64,000 nucleotides of DNA from Xanthomonas sontii (GTDB lineage: Bacteria > Pseudomonadota > Gammaproteobacteria > Xanthomonadales > Xanthomonadaceae). The stretch is taken from contig NZ_CP132342.1 of NCBI RefSeq assembly GCF_040529055.1, positions 2,788,001 through 2,852,000 of the forward strand, read 5' to 3'. Positions 53,541-62,297 of the stretch are shown piece after piece (position 1 is the first letter of the stretch; each line of letters begins with the position of its first letter). The notes under the pieces were generated by a model, which saw only the letters and a program-made list of their open reading frames with translations, was not told the origin of the DNA and did no database searches. The translations under genes and the position numbers were made by a program.

Positions 53541-54383
53541 ATGGGCAACGGGCGGATGGCATGGACGGCACTGGCGGTCGCCGCGGCGCTGGCACTGGCC
53601 GGCTGCAAACGCGAGGAACCGGCCGCCGTACCGGCGCCCGCCGCGGCACCGGCACAAAGCGAGGCTTCCGCGGCGCCGGAGCCGGCGCAGGCCACGCCGC
53701 CGGAACTGAAGGACATCGTCGAACACAGCCCCAGCTATGTGGTCGGCATCACTTTCCCGCCGTCGATCAACCGCTATCCCGGACTGGCCGAGGCGGCCAA
53801 CCGCTACGCGCAGAGCGCGCGCAGCGAGCTGATGGAAGCGGTCGACGGGCTCGGCAACGATCGCCCGCGCGCGCCCTACGAACTCTCGCTGCAGTTCGAG
53901 ATGCTGCTGGAGCGTCCGGACCTGGTCGCGCTGAGCGCCGACGGCAGCCGCTACACCGGCGGTGCGCACGGCGAACCGCTGGTGGCGCGTTGGGTGTGGC
54001 TGCCGCAGCAGCAGCGCATGCTCACCGCCGAGACACTGATCCCGGATGCGTCGCATTGGAAGCAGGTGGCCGGCTATGTCGCCGCGCAACTGCGCCAGGC
54101 GGTGCAGACGCGGGTGGATGCCGAACAGGTGCCGCCGGAGGACCAGGACGAGCAGGTGCGCAGCGCCAGCAAGATGATCGCCGAAGGCACCGAGCCGCAG
54201 CCCGGCAACTTCAGCCAGTTCCAGCCGTTGGTCGACGCGGCGGGCAAGATCACTGCCTTGCGCTTCGTGTTCCCGCCGTACCAGGTGGGGCCGTACGCCG
54301 ATGGCACGCAGACGGTGGACGTGCCGGCCAGCGTGCTGCGCGAGCTGGTGGCACCGGAATACGCGCCGCTGTTCGCCGCCTGA
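53541..54383 (+). CDS. DUF3298/RsiV-like lipoprotein
   Basis: Predicted 280 residues. Lipobox LAGC places the lipidated Cys at 22, followed by an Ala/Pro linker and a DUF4163/DUF3298 domain (about 60-270) including RYTGGAHGEPLVARWVWLP, a segment typical of the RsiV-type fold, and the C-terminal FVFPPYQVGPYADGTQTVDVP. Such domains bind glycans or lysozyme in some bacteria, but no sigma factor is adjacent here. An in-frame GTG at 53523 is an alternative start. Confidence 0.85.
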   Translation: MGNGRMAWTALAVAAALALAGCKREEPAAVPAPAAAPAQSEASAAPEPAQATPPELKDIVEHSPSYVVGITFPPSINRYPGLAEAANRYAQSARSELMEAVDGLGNDRPRAPYELSLQFEMLLERPDLVALSADGSRYTGGAHGEPLVARWVWLPQQQRMLTAETLIPDASHWKQVAGYVAAQLRQAVQTRVDAEQVPPEDQDEQVRSASKMIAEGTEPQPGNFSQFQPLVDAAGKITALRFVFPPYQVGPYADGTQTVDVPASVLRELVAPEYAPLFAA

Positions 54384-54519
54384 GCGGTGGCCGGCGCGCC
54401 AGCGCGCGTCGGCGTGCGGTGCACCGCGTCGACAGCATGCGGGAACGCAACGCGTGCCCTCGTCGGAACGATGCGCAATGGGTAGCATTGGCGGCTACCC
54501 CACTTGCAATCGATTTCTT

Positions 54520-55053
54520 ATGGGCAGTTTCGATCAGACCGAGCGGCGCGTGGCGCACACCTGCGCGCGCTATCCGGCCTTCCCGCGCGAGCCCGCCGTC
54601 CTGGTCCGGCTGGTCAAGCACCTGTACAAGCGCGTGCATGCCAACGCCAGCGGCGTGCTCAAGGCGTACGGCATCAGCCCGCCGGAGTACGAGATCCTGA
54701 TGATGCTGTACGGCACGCCCGAGCAGTGCATCACCCCCACCGAGGTGGCCGAGGCCGCCAGCGAGAAGCCGGCCAACATCACCCGTCTCACCGACAGCCT
54801 GTGCAGCAAGGGGCTGCTGTCGCGCACGGCCAGTCCGGAAGACCGGCGCAAGGTCGCGCTGACCCTGCAGCCGGCCGGCATCGCCCTGATCGAACGCTTG
54901 CTGCCGGACGTGTGTGCGTTCCTGGAGACGGAAACCGCGGCGCTGGATGCCGGCGAGCAGCAGCAACTGGAGAGACTGCTGAAGAAGATGCTGGCCGGCA
55001 TCGACGGCCTCGACGCTGCCACCGAGTCGAAGACGCAGGCAGCGCTGCCCTGA
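54520..55053 (+). CDS. MarR-family regulator, paralogue of the efflux MarR
   Basis: Predicted 177 residues. The HTH contains EAASEKPANITRLTDSLCSKGLLSR, almost the same as the efflux regulator (EKSANITRLTSQLVDKGLIQR). The wing is SPEDRRKVALTL. Three or four cysteines (TPEQC, CSKG, DVCAF) could sense oxidants. No pump gene is adjacent. An inverted repeat CAATG-GGTAG-CATTG (54476-54490) lies 30 bases before the start and may be its operator. Confidence 0.9.
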   Translation: MGSFDQTERRVAHTCARYPAFPREPAVLVRLVKHLYKRVHANASGVLKAYGISPPEYEILMMLYGTPEQCITPTEVAEAASEKPANITRLTDSLCSKGLLSRTASPEDRRKVALTLQPAGIALIERLLPDVCAFLETETAALDAGEQQQLERLLKKMLAGIDGLDAATESKTQAALP

Positions 55054-55103
55054 GGGCACCTCGAAGAAGGTACGTCCGCGGCATCGAGCGTGAGGCGATG
55101 TGC

Positions 55104-55240
55104 TGTAGGAGCGGCTTCAGGACGTCTCTAATAACGCGTTATTGCCGCGGCTCGGCATGATGTCCTTTCTCGATTGTAGGAGCGGCGTCAACCACGACGG
55201 GCGTTCCCGGTAACGCCTGTCGCGGCTGAAGCCGCTCCTA
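55104..55240. repeat. composite REP-like element
   Basis: TGTAGGAGCGGCTTCAGGAC, TTGCCGCGGCTCGGC, GTAGGAGCGGCGTCAACCAC and the inverted TGTCGCGGCTGAAGCCGCTC together form a long imperfect stem-loop between MarR and the anti-sigma gene. The segment from TTGCCGCGGCTCGGC on resembles 2964-3004, so the two elements share internal modules. Confidence 0.75.
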
Positions 55241-55319
55241 CCGAACGTGTTCCGGCGTGCTTCGGAGGTGCGCCAAGGCGCGTTGTCCATCCCGAAGCAA
55301 GCGGGGCATCGGCCTGTTG

Positions 55320-56102
55320 CTAGCGCCAGCCGCGCGCGCGCGCGCGCTGTTCGCCGTCGGCATCCAGCGCCTCGCCGGCGATCCGTGCATCCACCGCCTG
55401 CAGCACGGCGGCCGGCATCGGGCTGGCCGCCATGCGCATGCCGCCGCCGTCGTGGCGTTCGCCGGCGGGCACCAGCAGTTCCACCCGCCATGCGCCGTCG
55501 CGTTGGCAGGCCAGGCCGGCGCTTGCACTCGGCAGGGCGAAGGTGCGGCAGTAATGGCCGTCGTGATCGCGGAAGCTCAGGCCGATGCGCACGCTTCCCT
55601 GGGACTGGCCGGACAACTGCTGCGTCAGTGCCTGCGCCAGCGCGCCCTCGGCGACGCCACCCTGGGCCGCCGCGACCGTCGGGCCGTGCGCATCGCCCTG
55701 CGGCAATTGCCGCTGCGCGATCCACAGCCCCAGCAACAGCGCCGCCGCCAAGGCCGCCGGCAGCGCCCAGCGGCGCCGCGCACGCGGCCGCAGCGGCGTC
55801 GGCCGGCTGGCTTGCGCCGTTACCGGGACGGGCGAGGACGGCAGCGCTGCGACATCGGCGTGCTGGCCGGGCGCGCCAGTGGGCCGTGCACGCGCAGCGG
55901 CGAGCAGGCGCGCGGGTACCGCTTCGTCCAGCACCGGGGCGAAGCCGGCGCGCAGCCGCGCCTGCAGGCTGCGCAGCCGTTCCAGGGCCTGTGCCAGCTG
56001 CGGGTCGCTGCGCAACGCCGCTTCCACCTGGGCGGCCTGCGCCGCATCCAGTTCGCCGTCGGCGTAGGCCTGCAGCGTGAGTGCGTCGATCGTGGTGTTC
56101 AT
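55320..56102 (-). CDS. anti-sigma factor (transmembrane), partner of the ECF sigma
   Basis: Predicted 260 residues. The cytoplasmic N-terminal helical domain (LTLQAYADGELDAAQAAQVEAAL) is the common anti-sigma fold, without a zinc Cys motif. A membrane helix runs about 112-129 (WALPAALAAALLLGLWIAQ). The periplasmic part contains two cysteines (GHYCRTFAL, GLACQRDG) and ends ARARGWR. It overlaps the sigma gene by four bases (ATGA, 56099-56102), giving balanced expression. Release signal unknown. Confidence 0.9.
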   Translation of the reverse strand: MNTTIDALTLQAYADGELDAAQAAQVEAALRSDPQLAQALERLRSLQARLRAGFAPVLDEAVPARLLAAARARPTGAPGQHADVAALPSSPVPVTAQASRPTPLRPRARRRWALPAALAAALLLGLWIAQRQLPQGDAHGPTVAAAQGGVAEGALAQALTQQLSGQSQGSVRIGLSFRDHDGHYCRTFALPSASAGLACQRDGAWRVELLVPAGERHDGGGMRMAASPMPAAVLQAVDARIAGEALDADGEQRARARGWR

Positions 56103-56632
56103 GCGGTCGCCTCCAGTGATGCCTGCAGGGCTTCGCGTCCGCGCGCGAGCCGGCTGGTGAGTGTGCCGAGCGGAATCTCCAGCACCGCCGCGGCATCCTT
56201 GTAGGACAGGCCTTCGATCAGCACCAGTGCGATCGCCAGGCGTTGTTCCTCGGGCAGGCCGGCCATCGCGGCCTGCACGGCCATCCAGTCCTGCTGCCGC
56301 TCCAGCGGCGTGTCGCCGACGTGTTCGCCCTCGGTGGCATCCACGAAGACCTGTCGCCGTCGCCGCTGCGCCCGCACCTCGTCGATCCAGGCGTGGCGGA
56401 TGATGCCGTACAGCCAGTACTGCAGCGGCGTCTCCGGCCGCCATTGCCCGGCGCGGCGCAGGGCGCGCTCGATCGCGATCTGCAGCAGGTCGTCGGCGTC
56501 CTCGCGATGGCCGGCGACGGCACGCGCGAAGCGCCGCAACTGCGGCAGCAGGGTACAGATGCCGTCGCCGACGGCGGCCGTGGGATCGGCGTGCATGTCG
56601 GTGATACGTTCGGCGGAGGGGTTTTCTTCCAT
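56099..56632 (-). CDS. ECF-type RNA polymerase sigma factor
   Basis: Predicted 177 residues. Region 2 contains RRFARAVAGHREDADDLLQIAIERALRRAGQW and LQYWLYGIIRHAWIDEVRAQRRRR; region 4 contains AMAGLPEEQRLAIALVLIEGLSYKDAAAVLEIPLGTLTSRLARGREAL. The short linker and absence of regions 1 and 3 make it ECF class. It is bound by the downstream anti-sigma. The gene diverges from the subtilase, with only 81 bases between starts, so the sigma may control that promoter too. Confidence 0.93.
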   Translation of the reverse strand: MEENPSAERITDMHADPTAAVGDGICTLLPQLRRFARAVAGHREDADDLLQIAIERALRRAGQWRPETPLQYWLYGIIRHAWIDEVRAQRRRRQVFVDATEGEHVGDTPLERQQDWMAVQAAMAGLPEEQRLAIALVLIEGLSYKDAAAVLEIPLGTLTSRLARGREALQASLEATA

Positions 56633-56713
56633 GGGCGCGGCGCGGCGTTCACCGCGTGTCGGGATGGCAGGATTAGTGTGGCACGCCAACAGGGGCGGAC
56701 AACGGAGCGGGGC

Positions 56714-58009
56714 ATGGCGACGGGCAGGCGAATGCGCTGGATGGCCGTGGCATGGCTGGCGGTGGCGACACCAGCGTTGGCGCAGCTGGCGCTGCCGTCG
56801 GCCGGCGGGCTGGTGCAGGACGTCACCCAGGGCATGCAGGGCGGCATGAATCGGGTGGGAGAATCGCTGCAGGACGCGCGCGGCGAGGTCGAACGGCTGC
56901 GGCTGAAACGCCTGCAGGCGCTGCTGCGCAGCGATCCGCGCGGGCTGGAGCGCGACGAGGGCGGCGCGGTGGTGATGCGCGGGCAGGTGGTGGCGCTGGA
57001 GCCGGATCCGGCGGCGCTGCAAGCGGCGCAGGCGGCCGGCTTCGCGGTGCTGGAGCAGCGCAGCTTCGGCGAATTCGGCCTGCGCCTGGTGGTGCTGCAG
57101 GTGCCGTCGGGCCTGTCCACGCGCCGCGCCCTGCAGCAACTGCGCGAGCGCGATCCGCAGGGCGAGTACGACTACAACCACGTCTACAGCGGATCGGCGG
57201 CGGTGCCACCGGCGCCAGCCAGCGCGTCCGCCGTTCGCGCAGCCGAGGGTGCCGCGACGGGCGGCTTCGTGGTCGGGCTGATCGACAGCGGCGTGGACGC
57301 CGCGCATCCGGCGCTGGCCGGCGTGCAGGTGCAGACCTGGGGCTGCGACGGGCAGGTGCGCGCGCAGCCGCATGGCACGGCGGTCGCCTCGCTGCTGGCG
57401 GGACGCGCGGTGGCGCACGGGCCATTCGCGCGGACCCTGTATGCGGCCGACATCTATTGCGGACAGGCCGATGGCGGCACCGTGGTCGAGCTGGTCGGGG
57501 CACTGGCATGGATGGCGCAGCAGCAGGTGCCGGTGATCAACATCAGCCTGATCGGCGGGCCCAACCGTGCGCTGCAACTCGCCGTGCAGCGCATGCTCGC
57601 GCGCGGCCACGTGCTGGTCGCGGCCGTGGGCAACGACGGCCCGGCGGCACCGCCGCTGTACCCCGCGGCCTATCCCGGGGTGATCGGCGTCACCGCGGTG
57701 GATGCGCGTGCGCGGGTCTTGCCGGAGGCGGGGCGAGGGCCGCAGGTGGCCTTCGCCGCGGTCGGCGAACTGATCGCCGCGGCACCGCAAGGCCGCTGGC
57801 AGACGCAGCGCGGCACCTCCTTCGCGGCGCCGCTGGTGGCGCGGCTGGCGGCGCAGGCACTGTCGCAGCCGAATCCGCAGGCGGCCGCGCAGGTGCGCAC
57901 GCAGTTGCAGGCGCAGGCGAGCGATCTCGGTGCGCCCGGCACCGATCCGGTGTACGGCGCCGGGCTGCTCGGCGCGGACCTGCCGCTGCAGCGCGCGCCG
58001 GGCGGCTGA
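56714..58009 (+). CDS. exported S8 serine peptidase, divergent from the ECF sigma
   Basis: Predicted 431 residues with a signal peptide (AVAWLAVATPALAQ). A distinct N-terminal region (about 25-180) with RLRLKRLQALLRSDPRGLERD precedes the catalytic domain: Asp191 in LIDSGVD, His220 in PHGTAVAS, oxyanion Asn307 in AVGNDGP and Ser369 in GTSFAAPLV. Two Cys residues (CDG, YCGQ) sit near the active region. It has no C-terminal extension. Its place opposite sigma/anti-sigma suggests a regulatory or stress-response protease; substrate unknown. Confidence 0.92.
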   Translation: MATGRRMRWMAVAWLAVATPALAQLALPSAGGLVQDVTQGMQGGMNRVGESLQDARGEVERLRLKRLQALLRSDPRGLERDEGGAVVMRGQVVALEPDPAALQAAQAAGFAVLEQRSFGEFGLRLVVLQVPSGLSTRRALQQLRERDPQGEYDYNHVYSGSAAVPPAPASASAVRAAEGAATGGFVVGLIDSGVDAAHPALAGVQVQTWGCDGQVRAQPHGTAVASLLAGRAVAHGPFARTLYAADIYCGQADGGTVVELVGALAWMAQQQVPVINISLIGGPNRALQLAVQRMLARGHVLVAAVGNDGPAAPPLYPAAYPGVIGVTAVDARARVLPEAGRGPQVAFAAVGELIAAAPQGRWQTQRGTSFAAPLVARLAAQALSQPNPQAAAQVRTQLQAQASDLGAPGTDPVYGAGLLGADLPLQRAPGG

Positions 58010-58113
58010 ACGCATTCTGTCTGCGTCCCGCCTGCACGGGATGTTCTGCGTCGCTCGATTCGTAGGGAGACATGAGAGCCGCAGATGGCCTGCGGCGACA
58101 CGAGGAGAATGCG

Positions 58114-58914
58114 ATGAACGGCAAGACTCTGTTGGCGAGCGCGGTGCTGGTGGCGTCGGTGGCGCTGATCCCGGGCGTGGCCGGCGCGCAGTTGCTGGGC
58201 GGTGCGGGCAGCGTGGGCGGTGCGGTCAACGGCACCCTGGGCGGCCTGGGGGGCGGCAGCCTCGGCGGCAACGGCATGGGCGCAGGCCGCCTGGACGCCG
58301 GGGTTCCGCTGGATCGCGCCCGCAGCGGCATCGAGCAGTCGTCGCAGCGTGCGCGGATGGCGGCGCAGCGGGCGGCGGCGCGTGGCGCGGCCACCGCGGA
58401 CGGCGCGGCGCATACCGCCGACGCTGCGGTGAACCAGGGCCGCACGCTGGCCGGCAATGCCGCCGCCAGCGGCAGTGCGGCGGCACGCAGCGCGGCCGGT
58501 AGCGCGATGGGCCAGGCCGACGGCGCGCTCGGCGCGGCGACCAGCGCGGCCAATCCCACCGCGGCGCTGGCGACCGCCGGCAATGCCGCCGGTGCAGTCA
58601 ATGGCATGACCGGTAACGGTGCTGCGTCGAGTGCGGCCGGTAACGGCAGCGGCAACGGCGCCGCCAGCGGCGGCAGCCTGCCGACGGTGCCGACGGTGCC
58701 GACGGTGCCGGCGCTGTCCGGCAGCGGCAGTGCCAACGGTGCGGCCAGCGGCAGCGCCTCGCACAGCGCGGGCACCCATGGCGGGTCGGTGTCGGGCCAG
58801 GCGGGTGCGGGTGGCCAGGGCGGTGTGCAGGCCGGTAGCGGTCAGGCGCAGGGGCAGGCCGGCGGCAATGCTTCGCTGGGTGCCAGCATCAACGCCTCCA
58901 GCGACGGCCAGTAA
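58114..58914 (+). CDS. Gly/Ala-rich low-complexity exported protein
   Basis: Predicted 266 residues. A signal peptide (LLASAVLVASVALIPGVAGA) is followed by Gly/Leu repeats (SVGGAVNGTLGGLGGGSLGG), an Ala/Arg-rich helix (about 70-150) and a Gly/Ser/Ala tail with the triplet VPTVPTVPTVP. A GAGGAG lies seven bases before the ATG. It follows the subtilase on the same strand by 104 bases. The composition is that of a disordered or fibrous surface polymer; it resembles no enzyme. It may be the subtilase's substrate or partner, by position only. Confidence 0.8.
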   Translation: MNGKTLLASAVLVASVALIPGVAGAQLLGGAGSVGGAVNGTLGGLGGGSLGGNGMGAGRLDAGVPLDRARSGIEQSSQRARMAAQRAAARGAATADGAAHTADAAVNQGRTLAGNAAASGSAAARSAAGSAMGQADGALGAATSAANPTAALATAGNAAGAVNGMTGNGAASSAAGNGSGNGAASGGSLPTVPTVPTVPALSGSGSANGAASGSASHSAGTHGGSVSGQAGAGGQGGVQAGSGQAQGQAGGNASLGASINASSDGQ

Positions 58915-58969
58915 GCCGCTGACGGTCACGCGCGGCGTACCGCGCGTCGCCATCGCGACGGCAGGCTGA

Positions 58970-59002
58970 AAAACACGACGCCCGGCTGAGCCGGGCGTCG
59001 TG
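58970..59002 (-). terminator. terminator for the dcp gene (minus strand)
   Basis: A perfect 13-base stem, CACGACGCCCGGC/GCCGGGCGTCGTG (58974-59002), loop TGA. Read on the minus strand it is followed by TTTTTC, so it terminates dcp, whose stop is at 59097. It could also stop plus-strand reads weakly. Confidence 0.75.
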
Positions 59003-59096
59003 CGTGTTGCGTTCTGCGGTCAGTCGCGGGTGTGTTCCGCCGCGACCTCGTCGCGACGTGGCGGCACGGCCGCACGGGCCGTGCCGCGCTGCGCCC

Positions 59097-61283
59097 TCAG
59101 CGTGCGCTCGGCGTCGCCGCCGGCGTGGCGTTGAGGCCGCGCTTCTCCAGCAAGGGTTCGATCTGCGGCGCGTGCCCGGCGAAGTCCTGGAACAACTGCA
59201 TCGCATCGACGCTGCCGCCGCGCGAGAGCAGGGTCTTGCGGAAGCGGTCGCCGTTGGCGCGGCTCAGCCCGCCATGCTGCTTGAACCACTGCTGGGTGTT
59301 GGCGTCCAGCACCTCGGCCCAGATGTAGGCGTAGTAGCCGGCCGCGTAGCCGCCCATGATGTGGCTGAAGTACGGCGTGCGGTAGCGCGGCGGCACCGGC
59401 GCATAGGCGATGCCGTCGGCGGCCAGCGCCTTGGCCTCGAAGTCCATCACGCCCGATGCCGGCGGCACCTGGCCGGCGCTCAGCTGGTGCCAGCGCTGGT
59501 CGAGCATCGCCGCGCCCAGGTACTCGGTGGTGGCGAAGCCCTGGTTGAACTTGGCGGTGGCCACCACCTTGTCCAGCAGCGCCTGCGGCATCGGCGCGCC
59601 GCTCTGGTAGTGCTTGGCGTAGTGCTTGAGGATGGCCGGATCGTCGGCCCACATCTCGTTGACCTGCGAGGGGAACTCGACGAAGTCGCGCGGCACGCTG
59701 GTGCCGGAGAAGTACGGGTACTTCACGTTCGAGAACATGCCGTGCAGCGCATGGCCGAACTCGTGGAAGGCGGTAGTGACCTCGTCCCAGGTCAGCAGGG
59801 TCGGTTGCCCGGCCGGCGGCTTGGGAATGTTGAGGTGGTTGGCGACCACCGGCTTGTCGCCGGTCAGCGCCGACTGCGACACGTAGGAGCTCATCCAGGC
59901 GCCGCCGCGCTTGGACTCGCGCGCGTACATGTCGGCGATGAAGATCGCCAGCTGGCTGCCGTCGGCGTCGAACACGTCGTAGACCAGCACGTCGTCGCGG
60001 TAGGTGGGCAGGTCGGTGCGCTGCTTGAAGGTCAGCCCGTATTCCTGGTTGGCGGCGTAGAACACGCCGTTTTCCAGCACGTTCTTCAGTTCGAAGTAGG
60101 GCTTGAGCTGGGCCTCGTCGAAGTCGTACTTGGCCTGGCGCACCTTCTCGGTGTAGTAGGCCCAGTCCCAGGCCTCGAGCTTGAAGCTGGGCTTGCCGGC
60201 GGCCTTCTGCTCCTGGTCGATCATCGCCTGCAGGTCGGCGGCCTCGCGCTTGGCGTTGGCCACCGCGGCCGGGGCCAGCTTGCCGAGCATGGCGTTGACC
60301 GCTTCGGGCGTCTTCGCCGTTTGGGTTTCCAGCGAATAGGCGGCGTGGTTCGGATAGCCGAGCAGCTTGGCGCGGTCGGCGCGCAGGGTCATGATCCGCG
60401 ACACCAGCGCGGTGTTGTCGTAGGGGCCGCCGTGGCTGCCGCGCGACACCGAGGCTTCGTAGATCTTCTGCCGCAGGGCGCGATCCTTGAGCTGGGCCAG
60501 CGGCGGCTGGCCGGTGGTGTTGAGCAGGGCGATCACGTACTTGCCGTCGAGCTTGCGCGCCTTGGCTGCTTCGGCGGCCGCGGCGATCTGCGCGTCGGAC
60601 AGGCCGTCGAGCTGCTTGACGTCGTCCACCACCACCGCGGCGGCGTTCACTTCGGCCAGGACGTTCTGGCTGAACTTGGTGCCCAGTTCGGCCAGTTCGG
60701 CGTTCATCGCCTTGAGCTTGGCCTTGTCGGCGTCGTTGAGCTTGGCGCCGTCGCGGACGAAGTCGCTGTGGTACTTCTCGATCAGGCGCACGCCCTCCGC
60801 GTCCAGGCCGAGCTGGTTGCGGGTGTCGTACAGCGTCTGGATGCGCGCGAACAGCTTGGGATTGAGCGCGATCGCGTCGCGGTGCGCGGCCAGCTTGCCG
60901 GCGTACTCGGCCTGCAGCTTCTTGCGGGTGTCGTTGGTGTCGGCGCCGACCAGGTTGAAGAACACGGTGGTGGCGCGGTCCAGGACCTGCCCGCTCTTCT
61001 CCATCGCCACGATGGTGTTGTCGAAGGTCGGTTTGGCGGTCTGATCGGCGATGGCCTGCATTTCCTTCAGCTGCTGCGCCATGCCGGCGTCGAACGCGGG
61101 CGCGAAATCGCTGTCCTTGATCTTGTCGAACTGCGGGTAGTGCAGCGGCAGCGGGCTTTCGGCGAAGAACGGGTTGGCCTGCGTGGCCGCCGTGGCGGCG
61201 GTGGGCGTGGTGGCCGGAGCGGCGTAGGCGGGCATGGCGAGTCCGAGCGTGGCGGCGAGGGCAAGGGCGAGGCGAGAGGTCAT
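59097..61283 (-). CDS. dcp: peptidyl-dipeptidase Dcp (M3 family)
   Basis: Predicted 728 residues with a signal peptide (LALALAATLGLAMPAYA), so it is likely periplasmic. The zinc motif is His507-Glu508-Phe-Gly-His511 in TAFHEFGHALHGMFS, with the third ligand region downstream at DFVEFPSQVNEMWADD. GGYAAGYYAYIWAEVLDAN is the conserved M3 C-terminal block. It removes dipeptides from peptide C-termini. Monocistronic with its own terminator. Confidence 0.95.
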   Translation of the reverse strand: MTSRLALALAATLGLAMPAYAAPATTPTAATAATQANPFFAESPLPLHYPQFDKIKDSDFAPAFDAGMAQQLKEMQAIADQTAKPTFDNTIVAMEKSGQVLDRATTVFFNLVGADTNDTRKKLQAEYAGKLAAHRDAIALNPKLFARIQTLYDTRNQLGLDAEGVRLIEKYHSDFVRDGAKLNDADKAKLKAMNAELAELGTKFSQNVLAEVNAAAVVVDDVKQLDGLSDAQIAAAAEAAKARKLDGKYVIALLNTTGQPPLAQLKDRALRQKIYEASVSRGSHGGPYDNTALVSRIMTLRADRAKLLGYPNHAAYSLETQTAKTPEAVNAMLGKLAPAAVANAKREAADLQAMIDQEQKAAGKPSFKLEAWDWAYYTEKVRQAKYDFDEAQLKPYFELKNVLENGVFYAANQEYGLTFKQRTDLPTYRDDVLVYDVFDADGSQLAIFIADMYARESKRGGAWMSSYVSQSALTGDKPVVANHLNIPKPPAGQPTLLTWDEVTTAFHEFGHALHGMFSNVKYPYFSGTSVPRDFVEFPSQVNEMWADDPAILKHYAKHYQSGAPMPQALLDKVVATAKFNQGFATTEYLGAAMLDQRWHQLSAGQVPPASGVMDFEAKALAADGIAYAPVPPRYRTPYFSHIMGGYAAGYYAYIWAEVLDANTQQWFKQHGGLSRANGDRFRKTLLSRGGSVDAMQLFQDFAGHAPQIEPLLEKRGLNATPAATPSAR

Positions 61284-61603
61284 CAAGCGGTATCCGCAAT
61301 CATGGTGATCGGGCAGGCTACCCCAGGCCGGCAGGCGTGACCCGTGACGAAAGCCATGGGAGCGCTGCAGCATCGACGCTTGTTTCGCAAGGCTTTGCGG
61401 CATTTGGCGTGAACCTTGATGCAGTGCGCTTTCGCGCGTGGCGGCGCCGGTGCGGCCACGCATCGGTGATGCGTTGGCGCGTTCGCGCCAACCTCTGCGA
61501 CGCCGCCTCGCGTATCGGCCCCGGTTGGCTGGCGACGCGTGCGGCCACCGCGTAGCATCGCCTCGACCCAGCGCCGCTGCGGCGCGCCGCACCACGAGGA
61601 TCC
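61284..61603. other. divergent promoter region between dcp and gpx
   Basis: About 320 bases without a supported gene on either strand. Both flanking promoters must lie here. I see GC-rich sequence and a few short direct words, but no strong -35/-10 pair, palindrome or repeat. Confidence 0.4.
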
Positions 61604-62095
61604 ATGGACACGCCGACCACCGCCTACGCCTTCACCGCGACCACGCTCGACGGGCAGGCGCAGCCGCTTGCCGACTACGCCGGCAAGGTGCTGTTGATCG
61701 TCAACGTCGCCTCCAAGTGCGGTTTCACCCCGCAGTACGCCGGACTGCAGGCGCTGTGGCAGCGCTACCGCGAACGCGGGCTGGTGGTACTGGGCTTTCC
61801 CTGCGACCAGTTCGGCCACCAGGAACCGGGCGATGCCGCCGAGATCCGCCAGTTCTGTTCGCTGAGCTACGACGTCGATTTCCCGATGTTCGCCAAGGTG
61901 CAGGTCAACGGCGACGGCGCACATCCACTGTGGCGCTGGCTCAAGCAGCAGAAATCCGGGCTGCTCGGCATCGCCGCGATCAAGTGGAATTTCAGCAAGT
62001 TCCTGGTCGGCCGCGATGGCCAGGTGCTGGCGCGTTATGCGCCGACCGACAAGCCGGAAGCGCTGGCTGACGAGATCGAGCGGGCGCTGGGGTGA
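61604..62095 (+). CDS. glutathione peroxidase (Cys type)
   Basis: Predicted 163 residues. The peroxidatic Cys39 is in NVASKCGFTPQYAGL, the Gln of the active site in CDQFGHQEPG, and Trp in AIKWNFSKFLV; this is the cysteine-type GPx fold, which often uses thioredoxin. It reduces lipid or hydrogen peroxides. The convergent fpr-side gap after it contains a large inverted repeat. Confidence 0.95.
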   Translation: MDTPTTAYAFTATTLDGQAQPLADYAGKVLLIVNVASKCGFTPQYAGLQALWQRYRERGLVVLGFPCDQFGHQEPGDAAEIRQFCSLSYDVDFPMFAKVQVNGDGAHPLWRWLKQQKSGLLGIAAIKWNFSKFLVGRDGQVLARYAPTDKPEALADEIERALG

Positions 62096-62146
62096 CGATT
62101 CGCCGGGGAACTCCCGGCGTGATCCCGGGCTGCCGTGATGCGGCTC

Positions 62147-62213
62147 TTGTGGGAGGGACTTCAGTCCCGACGCTTTTCAGCTAAACGCGTCGGGACTGAA
62201 GTCCCTCCCACAA
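62147..62213. repeat. 27-bp perfect inverted repeat (GTGGGAGGGACTTCAGTCCC family)
   Basis: Arms 62147-62173 and 62187-62213 are exactly complementary over 27 bases, with a 13-base loop. Each arm reads TTGTGGGAGGGACTTCAGTC then CCGACGC. It lies between convergent genes (gpx and fpr) and may act as a two-way terminator. A REP-like fragment (GGCTGAAGCCGCTCCTATGA) follows at 62258-62278. A half-copy of the family lies at 42669. Confidence 0.85.
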
Positions 62214-62297
62214 TGTTTCGTCACTATTCGCTTTGACCTGCTGCCGTGTCGCTTATCCGGCTGAAGCCGCTCCTATGATCGGAGACGCGCAGCGCCG

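Noticed and set aside
58682..58712. VPTVPTVPTVP triplication as a possible sequencing artefact
   Set aside because: The nine-base repeat keeps frame and lies in a naturally low-complexity protein; no evidence of an assembly error.
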